Positions 52,987 through 61,323 of a stretch of DNA of 64,000 bases are shown piece by piece. How positions within the stretch are numbered: the stretch's first letter is position 1; each line of letters begins with the position of its first letter. Source of the stretch: Alloscardovia omnicolens DSM 21503 (lineage in GTDB: Bacteria > Actinomycetota > Actinomycetes > Actinomycetales > Bifidobacteriaceae); the NCBI RefSeq assembly GCF_000420505.1, contig NZ_ATVB01000001.1:62001-126000 (forward strand), in the 5' to 3' direction. The notes under the pieces are model-generated. The model saw nothing but the letters and a program-made list of their open reading frames with translations, made no database searches and was not told the origin of the DNA. The position numbers and the translations under genes are program-made.

Positions 52987-54072
52987 ATGACGACAATGAA
53001 AGAGATTTCACAGATTGCAGGTGTTTCCATCTCTACCGTCTCGCTGGTTTTGAATAATCGTGATTCTGGACGTATCAAACCTGCTATCGCGGAAAAAATC
53101 CGAAAGATTGCCAAAGATCTCGGCTACTCTCCTAACCTGATGGCGCGCGGATTGCGCACCAGCCAAACGCATATTTTAGGCTTCCTCAGCGAAGAGGTAG
53201 CAACCACACCCTATGCAGGTCTTATGATTTTAGGCGCTCAAGATGCCGCCAGCAAGTATGGATATGTGATTATGACCGTGTCTACGGACGGAGCATCAAA
53301 CGAAGAAACAGAGATAACCGCTCTTCAACGTTATGGTGTAGATGGATTCTTTATTGCTAAAATGTCGAATCGCCGAGCAACCGTTCCAGATAGTCTACGC
53401 GATTATCATACGATTTTGGTTAATGCTACCGATGCTATGAGCGATTCAACTGCACAGAAAGATTCTTTTGCTCCTGCGCACCGCACTGGCATAGTTCCAG
53501 ATGAAGTTTCTATTGGTTACGATGCCACAAAGCATTTGATTGCCGCAGGTTGCACGCGCATTGCCTATATTGGTTGTGAAGAGCCTATGCTTGCTGAAGG
53601 TTTACGATTAGAAGGATATAAAAAGGCTCTGCATGAAGCAGGACTTCCTTTTGATAAGGATTTAGCTATTCAAGTGCATCACAACGACGACGCATTAAGT
53701 AAAGTACGCGCCTTGATGGATACGCACAAGCCTGACGGATTCTTCTGCTTTAATGATGCACGCGCTTGGTACGTGTATGACACTGCTGCACGTAAAGGCC
53801 TGACAATTGGTAAAGATATACAGGTGGTGGGTGTGGATAACCACCGCGTTTTAGCAGAAACTCTTTCTCCCCAACTTTCTACTGTGGAGCTTCCTCACTA
53901 CGAAATGGGATATTGGGCAGCTTGCAAGCTGATTAGTTTAATCGAAAATAAAGATCCGCGTAGTTTTGAGCTACCTGAGACCACTGCTCCCCTGCCAGCT
54001 TTATCAAGTAATGGAGATGTAACTATTCACTGCACTCTAGTAGAGAAAAACTCAGTATACACACAGGAATAA
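52987..54072 (+). CDS. LacI-family sucrose-regulon regulator
   Basis: This 361-residue regulator has MTTMKEISQIAGVSISTVSLVLNNRDSGRIKPAIAEKIRKIAKDLGYSPNLMARGL, a LacI DNA-binding domain, and a sugar-binding domain ending LAETLSPQLSTVELPHYEMGYWAACKLISL. The ATG at 52987 has AAGGAT 9 nt upstream. It sits between the two symporters and presumably binds the TCAATCGTTTGA operators before each. No such operator precedes its own gene, so it may not autoregulate. Confidence 0.9.
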   Translation: MTTMKEISQIAGVSISTVSLVLNNRDSGRIKPAIAEKIRKIAKDLGYSPNLMARGLRTSQTHILGFLSEEVATTPYAGLMILGAQDAASKYGYVIMTVSTDGASNEETEITALQRYGVDGFFIAKMSNRRATVPDSLRDYHTILVNATDAMSDSTAQKDSFAPAHRTGIVPDEVSIGYDATKHLIAAGCTRIAYIGCEEPMLAEGLRLEGYKKALHEAGLPFDKDLAIQVHHNDDALSKVRALMDTHKPDGFFCFNDARAWYVYDTAARKGLTIGKDIQVVGVDNHRVLAETLSPQLSTVELPHYEMGYWAACKLISLIENKDPRSFELPETTAPLPALSSNGDVTIHCTLVEKNSVYTQE

Positions 54073-54125
54073 CAGTCCATTTTTTGAAATACAAGAAAAT
54101 TTCCGTTCATTATTCGGAATACTTT

Positions 54126-54161
54126 GTCAATCGTTTGACGTCAAACGATTGACGCTATAAT
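54126..54161 (+). promoter_or_regulatory. Perfect palindromic operator and -10 of symporter 2
   Basis: GTCAATCGTTTGAC (54126-54139) is followed directly by its exact reverse complement (54140-54153), a 28-bp perfect palindrome. TATAAT follows at 54156-54161, so the operator occupies the -35 region. Each half contains a TCAA..TTGA site, matching the operators at 51331. Confidence 0.9.
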
Positions 54162-54226
54162 ATATAGGATTGTTAGCTCATTGAACAAAGATGATCGTTC
54201 GCTAATAAAACAGAAATGAGAGTTAC

Positions 54227-55528
54227 ATGGAACACAGTCGTTTTAAGGTATGGAATAATCCTTCCTATTTACAAAGTTCTTTTGGCATTTTTATGTTCTT
54301 CTGCTCATGGGGCATCTGGTGGTCATTCTTCCAGCGTTGGCTCAATACCATTGGACTCAATGGGGCTGAAGTTGGTCAAATCTATTCCATCAATTCTTTA
54401 GCGACACTAATTATTATGTTTGCTTACGGCGCTATTCAAGACCAGTTAGGTATTAAGCGCCATCTTGCAATTGCAATTTCTGCTATTGCAGCTTTAGTAG
54501 GTCCATTCGTTCACTTCATCTACGCTCCTATGATTCAAGCTGGCGGATCAGTTCGCTTCATTGGCGCTCTGTTGGGATCTGTTGTCTTATCTGCGGGCTT
54601 TATGGCTGGTTGCTCTCTTATTGAAGCACTAACCGAACGTTACTCCCGTAAGTTTGATTTCGAATTTGGACAGTCCCGCGCATGGGGTTCATTCGGTTAC
54701 GCTATTGTTGCTTTAGTAGCAGGTCACATCTTTAACATCAATCCAATGATTAACTTCTGGGTTGGTTCTGTATTCGGTCTGGCAATGCTTGCTATTTACG
54801 CTTTCTGGGTTCCATCTCAGCAGAAAGAAGCGCTATCTGGCAATCAAGATAATGAAGCAGCTCCAAGCAATCCTTCTATAAAAGATATGCTTTCCGTCTT
54901 AACTATGCCAACCTTGTGGTTGCTCATCGTCTTTATGCTGCTGACTAACACGTTCTATACGGTTTTCGATCAGCAGATGTTCCCAACCTACTACACCAAC
55001 CTGTTCCCAACCGAAGAAATCGGTAATAACACCTACTCCACACTCAACGGTATTCAGGTATTCATGGAATCCGCCATGATGGGTGTTGTGCCAATTATTA
55101 TGCGCAAAATTGGCGTGCGTAATGCACTCCTGTGCGGCGCTTTCATTATGTTTGCTCGTATCGGTTTGTGCGGCATCTTCCACGACCCTATTTCTATCTC
55201 TATCGTCAAGATGTTCCACTCTATTGAAGTGCCTCTGTTTGTGTTGCCAACCTTCCGCTACTTCACCTTGCACTTCGATACGAAGCTGTCTGCAACTCTC
55301 TACATGGTTGGTTTCCAGGTGGCTTCTCAAGTTGGTCAGGTTATTTTCTCCACGCCATTGGGCGCATTACACGATGCTCTGGGCGACCGCACAACCTTCT
55401 TAACAATCTCTGCCATCGTTTTGGCTGCACTCATTTATGGTTTCTTCATCTTGAAGAAGGATGATCAAGAGGTTGGCGGAGATCCGTTCTACACCGATAA
55501 GCAGCTCAAAGCTATGCAGACCGCATAA
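54227..55528 (+). CDS. MFS sucrose/oligosaccharide:H+ symporter 2
   Basis: This 433-residue paralogue of the gene at 51436 shares WNNPSYLQSSFGIFMFFCSWGIWWSF, FDQQMFPTYYTNLFPTEEIG and the helix-rich frame of 12 segments, and ends EVGGDPFYTDKQLKAM. It starts with the operator-promoter 73 bp upstream. It is directly followed by the GH32 sucrase (34 bp), so sucrose uptake and cleavage are probably co-transcribed from this promoter. Confidence 0.88.
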   Translation: MEHSRFKVWNNPSYLQSSFGIFMFFCSWGIWWSFFQRWLNTIGLNGAEVGQIYSINSLATLIIMFAYGAIQDQLGIKRHLAIAISAIAALVGPFVHFIYAPMIQAGGSVRFIGALLGSVVLSAGFMAGCSLIEALTERYSRKFDFEFGQSRAWGSFGYAIVALVAGHIFNINPMINFWVGSVFGLAMLAIYAFWVPSQQKEALSGNQDNEAAPSNPSIKDMLSVLTMPTLWLLIVFMLLTNTFYTVFDQQMFPTYYTNLFPTEEIGNNTYSTLNGIQVFMESAMMGVVPIIMRKIGVRNALLCGAFIMFARIGLCGIFHDPISISIVKMFHSIEVPLFVLPTFRYFTLHFDTKLSATLYMVGFQVASQVGQVIFSTPLGALHDALGDRTTFLTISAIVLAALIYGFFILKKDDQEVGGDPFYTDKQLKAMQTA

Positions 55529-55562
55529 ACGCATATCCATTTCACTGTTGAAAGATACAATC

Positions 55563-57119
55563 ATGACAAACTTTATTCCTGACGAGCCAGTTATTCATAC
55601 TACTGCGCAGCATGACGAAGAACTAGCACGCGCTGAACAAGCAGTTGCTCAACTTGCCGAAAGCCGTAATAACCGCTGGTATCCTCGTTTCCATATCGCT
55701 TCTAACGGCGGTTGGATTAACGATCCTAATGGTTTGTGCTTCTATAAGGGTCGCTGGCATGTGTTCTATCAGCTTCACCCTTATGGCACGCAGTGGGGTC
55801 CAATGCACTGGGGCCATGTTTCTTCTGCTGATATGCTCACCTGGCAGCGCGAACCTATTGCTTTCGCCCCAAGTCTTGAAGAAGAAAAAGACGGCGTTTT
55901 CTCCGGCTCTGCAGTGATTGGCGATGATGGAGAAATTAACTTCTACTACACCGGACATCGTTGGGCAAATGGAGCAGATAATACGGGTGGCGATTGGCAG
56001 GTGCAGATGCTTGCACAGCCAAATGACGATGGATTAAAAAGCTTTACAAAGCGCGGCATGATTATTGACTGCCCAACTGATCAAGTAGACCACCATTACC
56101 GCGATCCTAAGGTATGGAAAACAGGAGATACCTGGTACATGACCTTTGGCGTCTCCTCGGCAGACAAACGTGGTCAAATGTGGCTCTTCACCTCTGATGA
56201 TATGGTTCATTGGACCTATGATCGCGTTCTATTCGAACATCCTGATAAGAACGTCTTTATGCTCGAATGCCCTGACTTCTTCCCTCTTATCGATAAAGAC
56301 GGTAACGAGAAGTGGGTTATTGGCTTTTCTGCTATGGGCGCTGAAGCAAACGGTTATATGAACCGCAACGTAAATAATGCTGGTTATATGATTGGAACAT
56401 GGAAGCCAGGCGAATCCTTTAAGCCTGAAACTGAGTTCCGTTTGTGGGATTGGGGTCACAATTATTACGCTCCACAATCTTTCAATGACGGTTCACGTCA
56501 GCTTATGTACGGTTGGATGAGTCCATTCGAACAGCCTATTCCCATGCAGGCTGACGGCTGGTGCGGTAATTTAACTCTTCCTCGTGAGATTACCTTGGGT
56601 GCTGATGGAGATGTGCATACTGCTCCTGCCGCAGAAATGCTGGGATTACGTAGCGCTACTCAGGATTGGGGTTCAGTAAGCGTTTCTCACAATTCTGTGC
56701 TTCGCCTTGAGCGTGACGCTCAGTGTGTGGAACTTGAGCTAAGCATTGATTTGACTTCTACTTCTGCAGAACGTACCGGTGTGCGCGTACACGCTACAGA
56801 AGACGGCTCCTTCACTTATATTGCGTATGATCAGCAGACCAAGCGCGTCGTTATTGACCGTCAGACTGCTTATGCAGGAGACCGCGGATACCGCGCAGCA
56901 CCTGTTAGCGATGCTGAAGTGTCAACCGGTCGTTTAGATTTGCGCATTTTCGTTGATCGCGGTTGCGTAGAAGTTTATGTCAATGGCGGTAAACAGGTTC
57001 TGAGCTCATACAGTTATGCTGGCGAGGGTGAGCGTGCAGTTGAATTGGTCAGCGAATCAGGGTCTACATCCTATTCCTCTGTTCGAGTACATCAGCTCAA
57101 GTCGATTGGCTTAGAGTAG
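55563..57119 (+). CDS. GH32 beta-fructofuranosidase (sucrase)
   Basis: This 518-residue cytoplasmic GH32 enzyme cleaves sucrose and possibly short fructans. The five-bladed propeller begins GGWINDPNGLCFYKGRWHVFYQ (nucleophile Asp54); RDPKVW (Asp181) and the acid/base Glu235 in FMLECPDFFPL follow; a C-terminal beta-sandwich contains RLDLRIFVDRGCVEVYVNGG. There is no signal peptide, so sucrose is taken up intact. The ATG at 55563 has GAAAG upstream. It ends the sucrose operon and is followed by a terminator. Confidence 0.93.
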   Translation: MTNFIPDEPVIHTTAQHDEELARAEQAVAQLAESRNNRWYPRFHIASNGGWINDPNGLCFYKGRWHVFYQLHPYGTQWGPMHWGHVSSADMLTWQREPIAFAPSLEEEKDGVFSGSAVIGDDGEINFYYTGHRWANGADNTGGDWQVQMLAQPNDDGLKSFTKRGMIIDCPTDQVDHHYRDPKVWKTGDTWYMTFGVSSADKRGQMWLFTSDDMVHWTYDRVLFEHPDKNVFMLECPDFFPLIDKDGNEKWVIGFSAMGAEANGYMNRNVNNAGYMIGTWKPGESFKPETEFRLWDWGHNYYAPQSFNDGSRQLMYGWMSPFEQPIPMQADGWCGNLTLPREITLGADGDVHTAPAAEMLGLRSATQDWGSVSVSHNSVLRLERDAQCVELELSIDLTSTSAERTGVRVHATEDGSFTYIAYDQQTKRVVIDRQTAYAGDRGYRAAPVSDAEVSTGRLDLRIFVDRGCVEVYVNGGKQVLSSYSYAGEGERAVELVSESGSTSYSSVRVHQLKSIGLE

Positions 57120-57140
57120 TCGCTCACAAACTAAGTCTTC

Positions 57141-57177
57141 AGGGTAGTGTTTTTTCGCTCGCACTACCCTGATTTTT
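57141..57177 (+). terminator. Terminator of the sucrose operon
   Basis: AGGGTAGTG (57141-57149) pairs with CACTACCCT (57162-57170); GATTTTTTT follows. Confidence 0.9.
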
Positions 57178-57208
57178 TTATTCCAATCGCCTGACTAAAG
57201 TTAAAAAT

Positions 57209-57742
57209 ATGGCTAAGAAAAAGAAAAATCATGCTTCAGCTGCTACAGCCGCTCTACAAGAACTTGAAAGCGCAGGCATAGCCTACACAACCTACATTTA
57301 CGAACATAATGCAGATCATATGGCGGATGGTTTCGGTTTAGAAGGAGCAGCTCAACTTGATGTTCCTGCTGACCGTATTTATAAAACGCTCCTCGTTGAT
57401 GTTGGCGAGAAACCTGGCGAACGCATGGTTACTGTTATTGTTCCTGTTACCTGTCATGTTAATCTCAAAGCAGTTGCCTCTACTTTCAGCGCCAAAAAAG
57501 CGCATATGGCAGATCCTCAGATGGCTCAACGGAGCACAGGGTATGTTGTAGGAGGTATCTCTCCTTTCGGTCATAAAAATCCTCACGAAACAGTTCTCGA
57601 TACAAGCGCTAAGCAGCACACTACAATCCTCGTTTCAGGAGGAAAACGCGGACTGAGCATAGAAGTTAAACCAATTGACTTAATCGGTCAGCTTAATGCT
57701 AAAATTACAGAAGTTGCCGATCGAGGTAGTCACCCTCGTTAA
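57209..57742 (+). CDS. ybaK: YbaK/EbsC Cys-tRNA(Pro) deacylase
   Basis: This 177-residue protein is the YbaK type of aminoacyl-tRNA deacylase that clears Cys-tRNA(Pro). Features: AAQLDVPADRIYKTLLVDVG, VNLKAVASTFSAKKAHMADPQMAQRSTGYVVGGISPFG and TTILVSGGKRGLSIEVKPIDLI. It begins after the sucrase terminator. A small stem CCTCGTTAA/TTAACGAGG at 57734-57754 overlaps its stop codon and precedes the epimerase gene. Confidence 0.9.
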   Translation: MAKKKKNHASAATAALQELESAGIAYTTYIYEHNADHMADGFGLEGAAQLDVPADRIYKTLLVDVGEKPGERMVTVIVPVTCHVNLKAVASTFSAKKAHMADPQMAQRSTGYVVGGISPFGHKNPHETVLDTSAKQHTTILVSGGKRGLSIEVKPIDLIGQLNAKITEVADRGSHPR

Positions 57743-57778
57743 AACTTAACGAGGATATAACGTACGAAAGAGGTACAT

Positions 57779-58738
57779 ATGGCAGGCATTCTCCCCTCTC
57801 GAGCAGGACAAGAATACACTATTCATGCCGGAAACTACACAGCTGTAGTAACTGAGCAGGGTGCGGCATTGGAAAGCTTCACCATAAATGGCAAGGATAT
57901 TATTGTTCCTTTCGACCCTAACTATCCAGTAAAAGCATGTAGTGGGCAGATTCTTATTCCGTATCCAAACCGTATTGAAGATGGTGAATATAGCTTCGAG
58001 GGTAAGGATTACTCCTTCCCTATTGACGAGCACGAACGTCATAACTCTATTCACGGTTTGGGGTATCGCTATCCATGGAAGTTAGAGGCATTATCTACTT
58101 CGAGCGTAAGTCTAAGCTGGCGTACCCCAAACTTGGCATCATATCCATTTGATTTGCTCGTTACAGTTACCTACACTGTTCACGCTGATGACGGATTGCA
58201 GTTAAGCATTGAAGCCTTCAATAACGGGGACACCAATGCTCCATGGGCTTTAGCTACACACCCTTGGTTTGCTAGCGGTTCTGAGGCAGAAACTACCGCC
58301 AAGCTAGACGCTGCAAACGGTGAATGCCGTTTGAATCTTCCTGCGCGCACACATGTTACTGTTAATGACCGTCTTTTGCCAACAGGTTTAGAAGCTGTTG
58401 ACGGAACTCGTTACGATCTGCGCGAGGGGAACCCTCTGGGCATTCAATCCTTTGATGATGCATGGACAGATCTTGACTATGCGGCTGATGGCTCAGTTCA
58501 GGCTGTATTTACGCGACCAGATGGCATTGAAGTGCTTATTACCGGCGATGAGACCATTACGTCCTTCCAGGTGTGCAATGGTTTTGGTTGGGAAGCATCG
58601 CACAAACCTGCAGGTGTTGCCATCGAACCTCAAACGGCATATGCGAATGCGTTTAAGAGTGGCAAAGATGTGATTGTGATTGAACCTGGACGCAGTAGCC
58701 GCACAACTATCTCTTATGCAGCTCGAGAAGTGAAGTAA
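57779..58738 (+). CDS. Aldose 1-epimerase-like protein
   Basis: This 319-residue GalM-fold protein has VPFDPNYPVKACSGQILIPYPNRIEDGEYSFEG, HERHNSIHGLGYRYPWK, ATHPWFASG and the conserved GVAIEPQTAYANAFKSG end. His and Glu in HGLG and IEPQT match the epimerase catalytic pair. It probably interconverts sugar anomers in the cytoplasm; the exact substrate is unknown. GAAAGAGG lies 6 nt before the ATG. It follows ybaK after 36 bp. Confidence 0.88.
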   Translation: MAGILPSRAGQEYTIHAGNYTAVVTEQGAALESFTINGKDIIVPFDPNYPVKACSGQILIPYPNRIEDGEYSFEGKDYSFPIDEHERHNSIHGLGYRYPWKLEALSTSSVSLSWRTPNLASYPFDLLVTVTYTVHADDGLQLSIEAFNNGDTNAPWALATHPWFASGSEAETTAKLDAANGECRLNLPARTHVTVNDRLLPTGLEAVDGTRYDLREGNPLGIQSFDDAWTDLDYAADGSVQAVFTRPDGIEVLITGDETITSFQVCNGFGWEASHKPAGVAIEPQTAYANAFKSGKDVIVIEPGRSSRTTISYAAREVK

Positions 58739-58757
58739 AGTTCACGCACGCTTTGCA

Positions 58758-58791
58758 TGCCATATGCTCAGCCAGTCTTGAGTATATGGCA
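58758..58791 (+). terminator. Terminator-like hairpin after the epimerase
   Basis: TGCCATATGCTCA (58758-58770) pairs with TGAGTATATGGCA (58779-58791) around an 8-nt loop. A TATAAA at 58797-58802 follows and may be the -10 box of bL37. Confidence 0.65.
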
Positions 58792-58830
58792 TACTCTATA
58801 AAGTAAATTTACAAGTAAAAGGAGTTTACC

Positions 58831-58905
58831 ATGGGTAAGCGCGGACGTATGCGTCGTGAACGCCGTAAGAAGGCTGCAAACCACGGCAAGAGGCCAAATG
58901 CATAA
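58831..58905 (+). CDS. Ribosomal protein bL37
   Basis: A 24-residue basic protein reads MGKRGRMRRERRKKAANHGK and RPNA. ANHGKRPN is the signature of the actinobacterial large-subunit protein bL37. AAAAGGAG lies 7 nt before the ATG, and it has its own promoter-like TATAAA (58797) and a strong terminator, which support real expression. Confidence 0.92.
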   Translation: MGKRGRMRRERRKKAANHGKRPNA

Positions 58906-58938
58906 GCCTCGTTGATTTTTTCAACGTAGCATATACTT

Positions 58939-58978
58939 TACGGGGATTATCTCTTTCGAGATAGTTCCCGTTGCTTTT
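58939..58978 (+). terminator. Terminator of bL37
   Basis: ACGGGGATTATCTC pairs with GAGATAGTTCCCGT around TTTC, with a T-T bulge pair; TTGCTTTT follows. Confidence 0.85.
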
Positions 58979-59306
58979 AGCTCTGCAGGCGGTTAGTTGG
59001 GCTTAGTTGCTTGCGATTGACTGCCGTAGGATCTGGCGCATTGGCCGGAGTATTGTAGGATTGTGCTGCAAGAACCGGCTTATTTCTCTGATAACAGGTA
59101 GCGCGAGTGGTCATATTAGGGTACTTCATGATTTGCGCACGAACGCGGGGCGTGTCCGTTTTTGTGTAAATGATTTTGTTGGATTTGGCTCACTGGAGCA
59201 GGGCTTGATTATGTAACTTAGTGTAAGTGACATGGTCTTTCAGCAAGTCATACCTGTGTGTGGCACTTGATGAGCGAGGTTTCTCTGTGGGATATGCGGT
59301 TTTGCA

Positions 59307-59352
59307 TGCTCCCAGACATGACACGTTGAACGCGGACTTACTGGGAGCAGTG
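59307..59352. repeat. Hairpin with CACGTTGAACGCG loop (1)
   Basis: TGCTCCCAG/CTGGGAGCA arms enclose CACGTTGAACGCG. A second hairpin (59661-59692, arms GAGACAAG/CTTGTCTC) has the same 13-base loop, and a third element near 60127-60147 is GACACGTTCAACGTGTC. Confidence 0.7.
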
Positions 59353-59835
59353 TGCTGCCATGCGACACTCTTAAAGAAGAACAATACCTCTTATAGCTGT
59401 ATGTGCTGCACGAGAAAGACGGAAGGTTATGGTGTGCACAGCATACTAGGTAACCTTTTTGATCAACTGTGCGATGAACCAAGATAGCCAGGTCAAGCAC
59501 AACCTCATTGCGACCAGCCTCAAGACCGAGGGTGTCAGATTTTTTGTGTATGTGGTTTAATTGGTGAATCTGCCTTTGGATGACGCAGGAGGATTGATTG
59601 CGTCGTGGTTATAGGCGATGATTGCTTCTCCATCTCTGTTTTGTCAATCGGCATGTGTAATGAGACAAGGCACGTTGAACGCGTCTTGTCTCATTGCAGA
59701 CAGAGTCAACTAGCCAGCACTAAATCAGCCACATCACAGGGTCACGCCACCACTACAATCCCTGAAAAACAAGCAATAAAATCACCATAGGGCAACCAAC
59801 CATTTACACAAAATTTCTGGCACCCTCCCAACGAT

Positions 59836-59881
59836 GGACGCGAGTGTTGTTAGCGTTCCGCGCTAGCAACTTCCACGCACT
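59836..59881. repeat. Dispersed palindromic repeat, unit D
   Basis: GGACGCGAGTGTTGTTAGCG then TTCCGCGCTAGCAACTTCCA and CGCAC. The GTTGTTAGCG/CGCTAGCAAC arms are inverted around TTCCG. Confidence 0.85.
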
Positions 59882-59908
59882 CCTGAGCGCTGATTTCACC
59901 GTAATTAT

Positions 59909-59953
59909 GGACGTTGGCGTTGTGTGCGTGCGACGCTAGCAACTTTCAGGAAC
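59909..59953. repeat. Dispersed palindromic repeat, unit E
   Basis: GGACGTTGGCGTTGTGTGCG followed by CGACGCTAGCAACTTTC; diverged from unit D but with the same order of blocks. Confidence 0.7.
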
Positions 59954-59980
59954 GTATGAGAGCTGCTATCACCTAAAAAA

Positions 59981-60026
59981 GGACGCACGCATTGTCAGCG
60001 CGCCACGCTCACAACCTCCACGCACC
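59981..60026. repeat. Dispersed palindromic repeat, unit F
   Basis: GGACGCACGCATTGTCAGCG followed by CGCCACGCTCACAACCTCCA and CGCACC. Nearly the same as unit A at 38071-38117. Confidence 0.9.
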
Positions 60027-60487
60027 TACAACCGAAAACCTACATAACCCCCTCTAAACTCCGAAGAACCGTTATACGTGATATGGCTTTTGCAAGGTTT
60101 GACTTAAAGGCTTTAACTGCTGTGAGAAAGGACACGTTCAACGTGTCATAACCTACAACACACGACTTGGCAGAACCCACATGTTTAAGGTCAACTCTCC
60201 CGTATACTTTACTGAAAACCGCGTAATCTACCAAGATACTCAATCGAAGTCCCATTTCTTTACTCAGGCAGATTCAATAACCTGCCATAATCAAAACCAT
60301 TTACACAAAAATCCGGCAAGCCCCATGCTGAGTGCGTAATTGCAGAATCCGCCTGAATTTAGTCAAAACTGAGAAAGAAGAACTCTTAACTGCGCTCCTA
60401 CCAATACAACCTGACTAATAAGCCAAAATCAAACTTCAATAAAAACCGAAAAGCTAAAGCTTAAAATAAGAAGAAATACAAGAAAAA

Positions 60488-60721
60488 TTATGCAGAGCAT
60501 ACCTGCTGTGCAAATCGCTCATAATTCATATCGCCAAAATGAGCATCAGAACCATGAGTACGTTCAGATGGAAGTTCTACGCTATTAGGTTGAACACATT
60601 GTGCGGAATCATCTGCATGAGCAGCGGCAATACCAGCAAGGGCAAGAGATCCAACTGCAAAAATAAAAACAGCAATAAAGCTTGCTCGCTTCATTCTCGT
60701 ATACAGTGAATGCGTCTCCAT
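60488..60721 (-). CDS. Small secreted protein of unknown function
   Basis: This 77-residue protein has a basic n-region (METHSLYTRMKRAS), a hydrophobic core (FIAVFIFAVGSLALAGIA) and a likely signal peptidase site AAAHA-DD, leaving about 40 mature residues with two Cys (AQCVQP, QQVCSA) that could pair. AGGAATAA precedes the ATG. It is the last gene on the minus strand before the anti-sigma-like gene but is separated by 229 bp, within which ATGTGCATA and TATGCACAT (60762-60796) form an inverted repeat that might be its promoter operator. Function is unknown. Confidence 0.65.
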   Translation of the reverse strand: METHSLYTRMKRASFIAVFIFAVGSLALAGIAAAHADDSAQCVQPNSVELPSERTHGSDAHFGDMNYERFAQQVCSA

Positions 60722-60950
60722 TTATTCCTCACTACCGTTAGAAGATACAAAGAGACGCCATCATGTGCATACCATACATACCGTCATATGCACATATCTA
60801 GGCGCCCCATCGCAACAACGACATTTATTATACCAACACCAGTAACCTAAAAAATTACAGAATCCTCACAAGCCAACGACAAGCCGATGACAAGCTGGCA
60901 ACAAGCTGATGGGAGCCGACCAACAATAAAACCAGCCAAGCTCTACTCCT

Positions 60951-61271
60951 CTACTCACATAAACAGTCAATACACTCCTGCAAGCGCTCATATAACGATG
61001 CTGGTGCCTGCACAGGTCTCAAGCAATCCTTAATCGCAGCAATCATCTCACGTTCGCGCGCATCGCAGCAGGTATTCGGATCAAAGCACTCCCCTTCAAG
61101 CTCCGGCATAATTCCTGAGCGCATTTCCGACACCAAAGAACAGGTAGATACAATCGCACTCGGTCTATCGTTCAAATCGATGCGCGTGTAGCGATTAATC
61201 ATCACAGATGAGCCACAGTTAAAATTGCACCGTACTGTTACCACTTGGTTGCTCCGTACGTACGTACTCAT
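60951..61271 (-). CDS. Cysteine-rich protein downstream of the sigma factor (possible anti-sigma)
   Basis: This 106-residue protein has nine Cys, including RCNFNCG, FDPNTCCDAREREMI, DCLRPVQAPASLYERLQECIDCLCE. The C-terminal pattern (IKDCLRP.. APASLYERLQ) resembles the C-terminus of mycothiol-system/RsrA-type anti-sigma factors (APxELRERI), but the N-terminus lacks a clear HxxxCxxC zinc motif. GGAGG lies 5 nt before the ATG. The 52-bp distance downstream of the ECF sigma gene makes a sigma/anti-sigma pair the best guess; a different Cys-rich metal-binding role is possible. Confidence 0.5.
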   Translation of the reverse strand: MSTYVRSNQVVTVRCNFNCGSSVMINRYTRIDLNDRPSAIVSTCSLVSEMRSGIMPELEGECFDPNTCCDAREREMIAAIKDCLRPVQAPASLYERLQECIDCLCE

Positions 61272-61323
61272 TATTCCTCCAAAAATCCTATCTTCTCATA
61301 TCAACCACAAACAGCGCATGCCA

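Larger units (their letters stand above)
58979..60487. other. 1.5-kb gene-poor region rich in repeats
   Basis: I see no gene I can support; short open frames on both strands lack ribosome-binding sites and family resemblance. It holds repeat units D, E and F, three recurrences of CATTTACACAAAA (59161-59175 inverted, 59799 and 60298) and three hairpins that share CACGTT(G/C)AACG in the loop or stem. It is probably an accumulation site of small repeats and decayed mobile DNA. Confidence 0.65.

Noticed and set aside
59227-59500. Overlapping 86-codon frames on both strands
   Set aside because: They share the hairpin at 59307-59352, lack ribosome-binding sites and show no family resemblance.
60040-60255. 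71-codon minus-strand frame
   Set aside because: It overlaps the palindromic element near 60127 and the repeat flank; no family or ribosome-binding site is visible.
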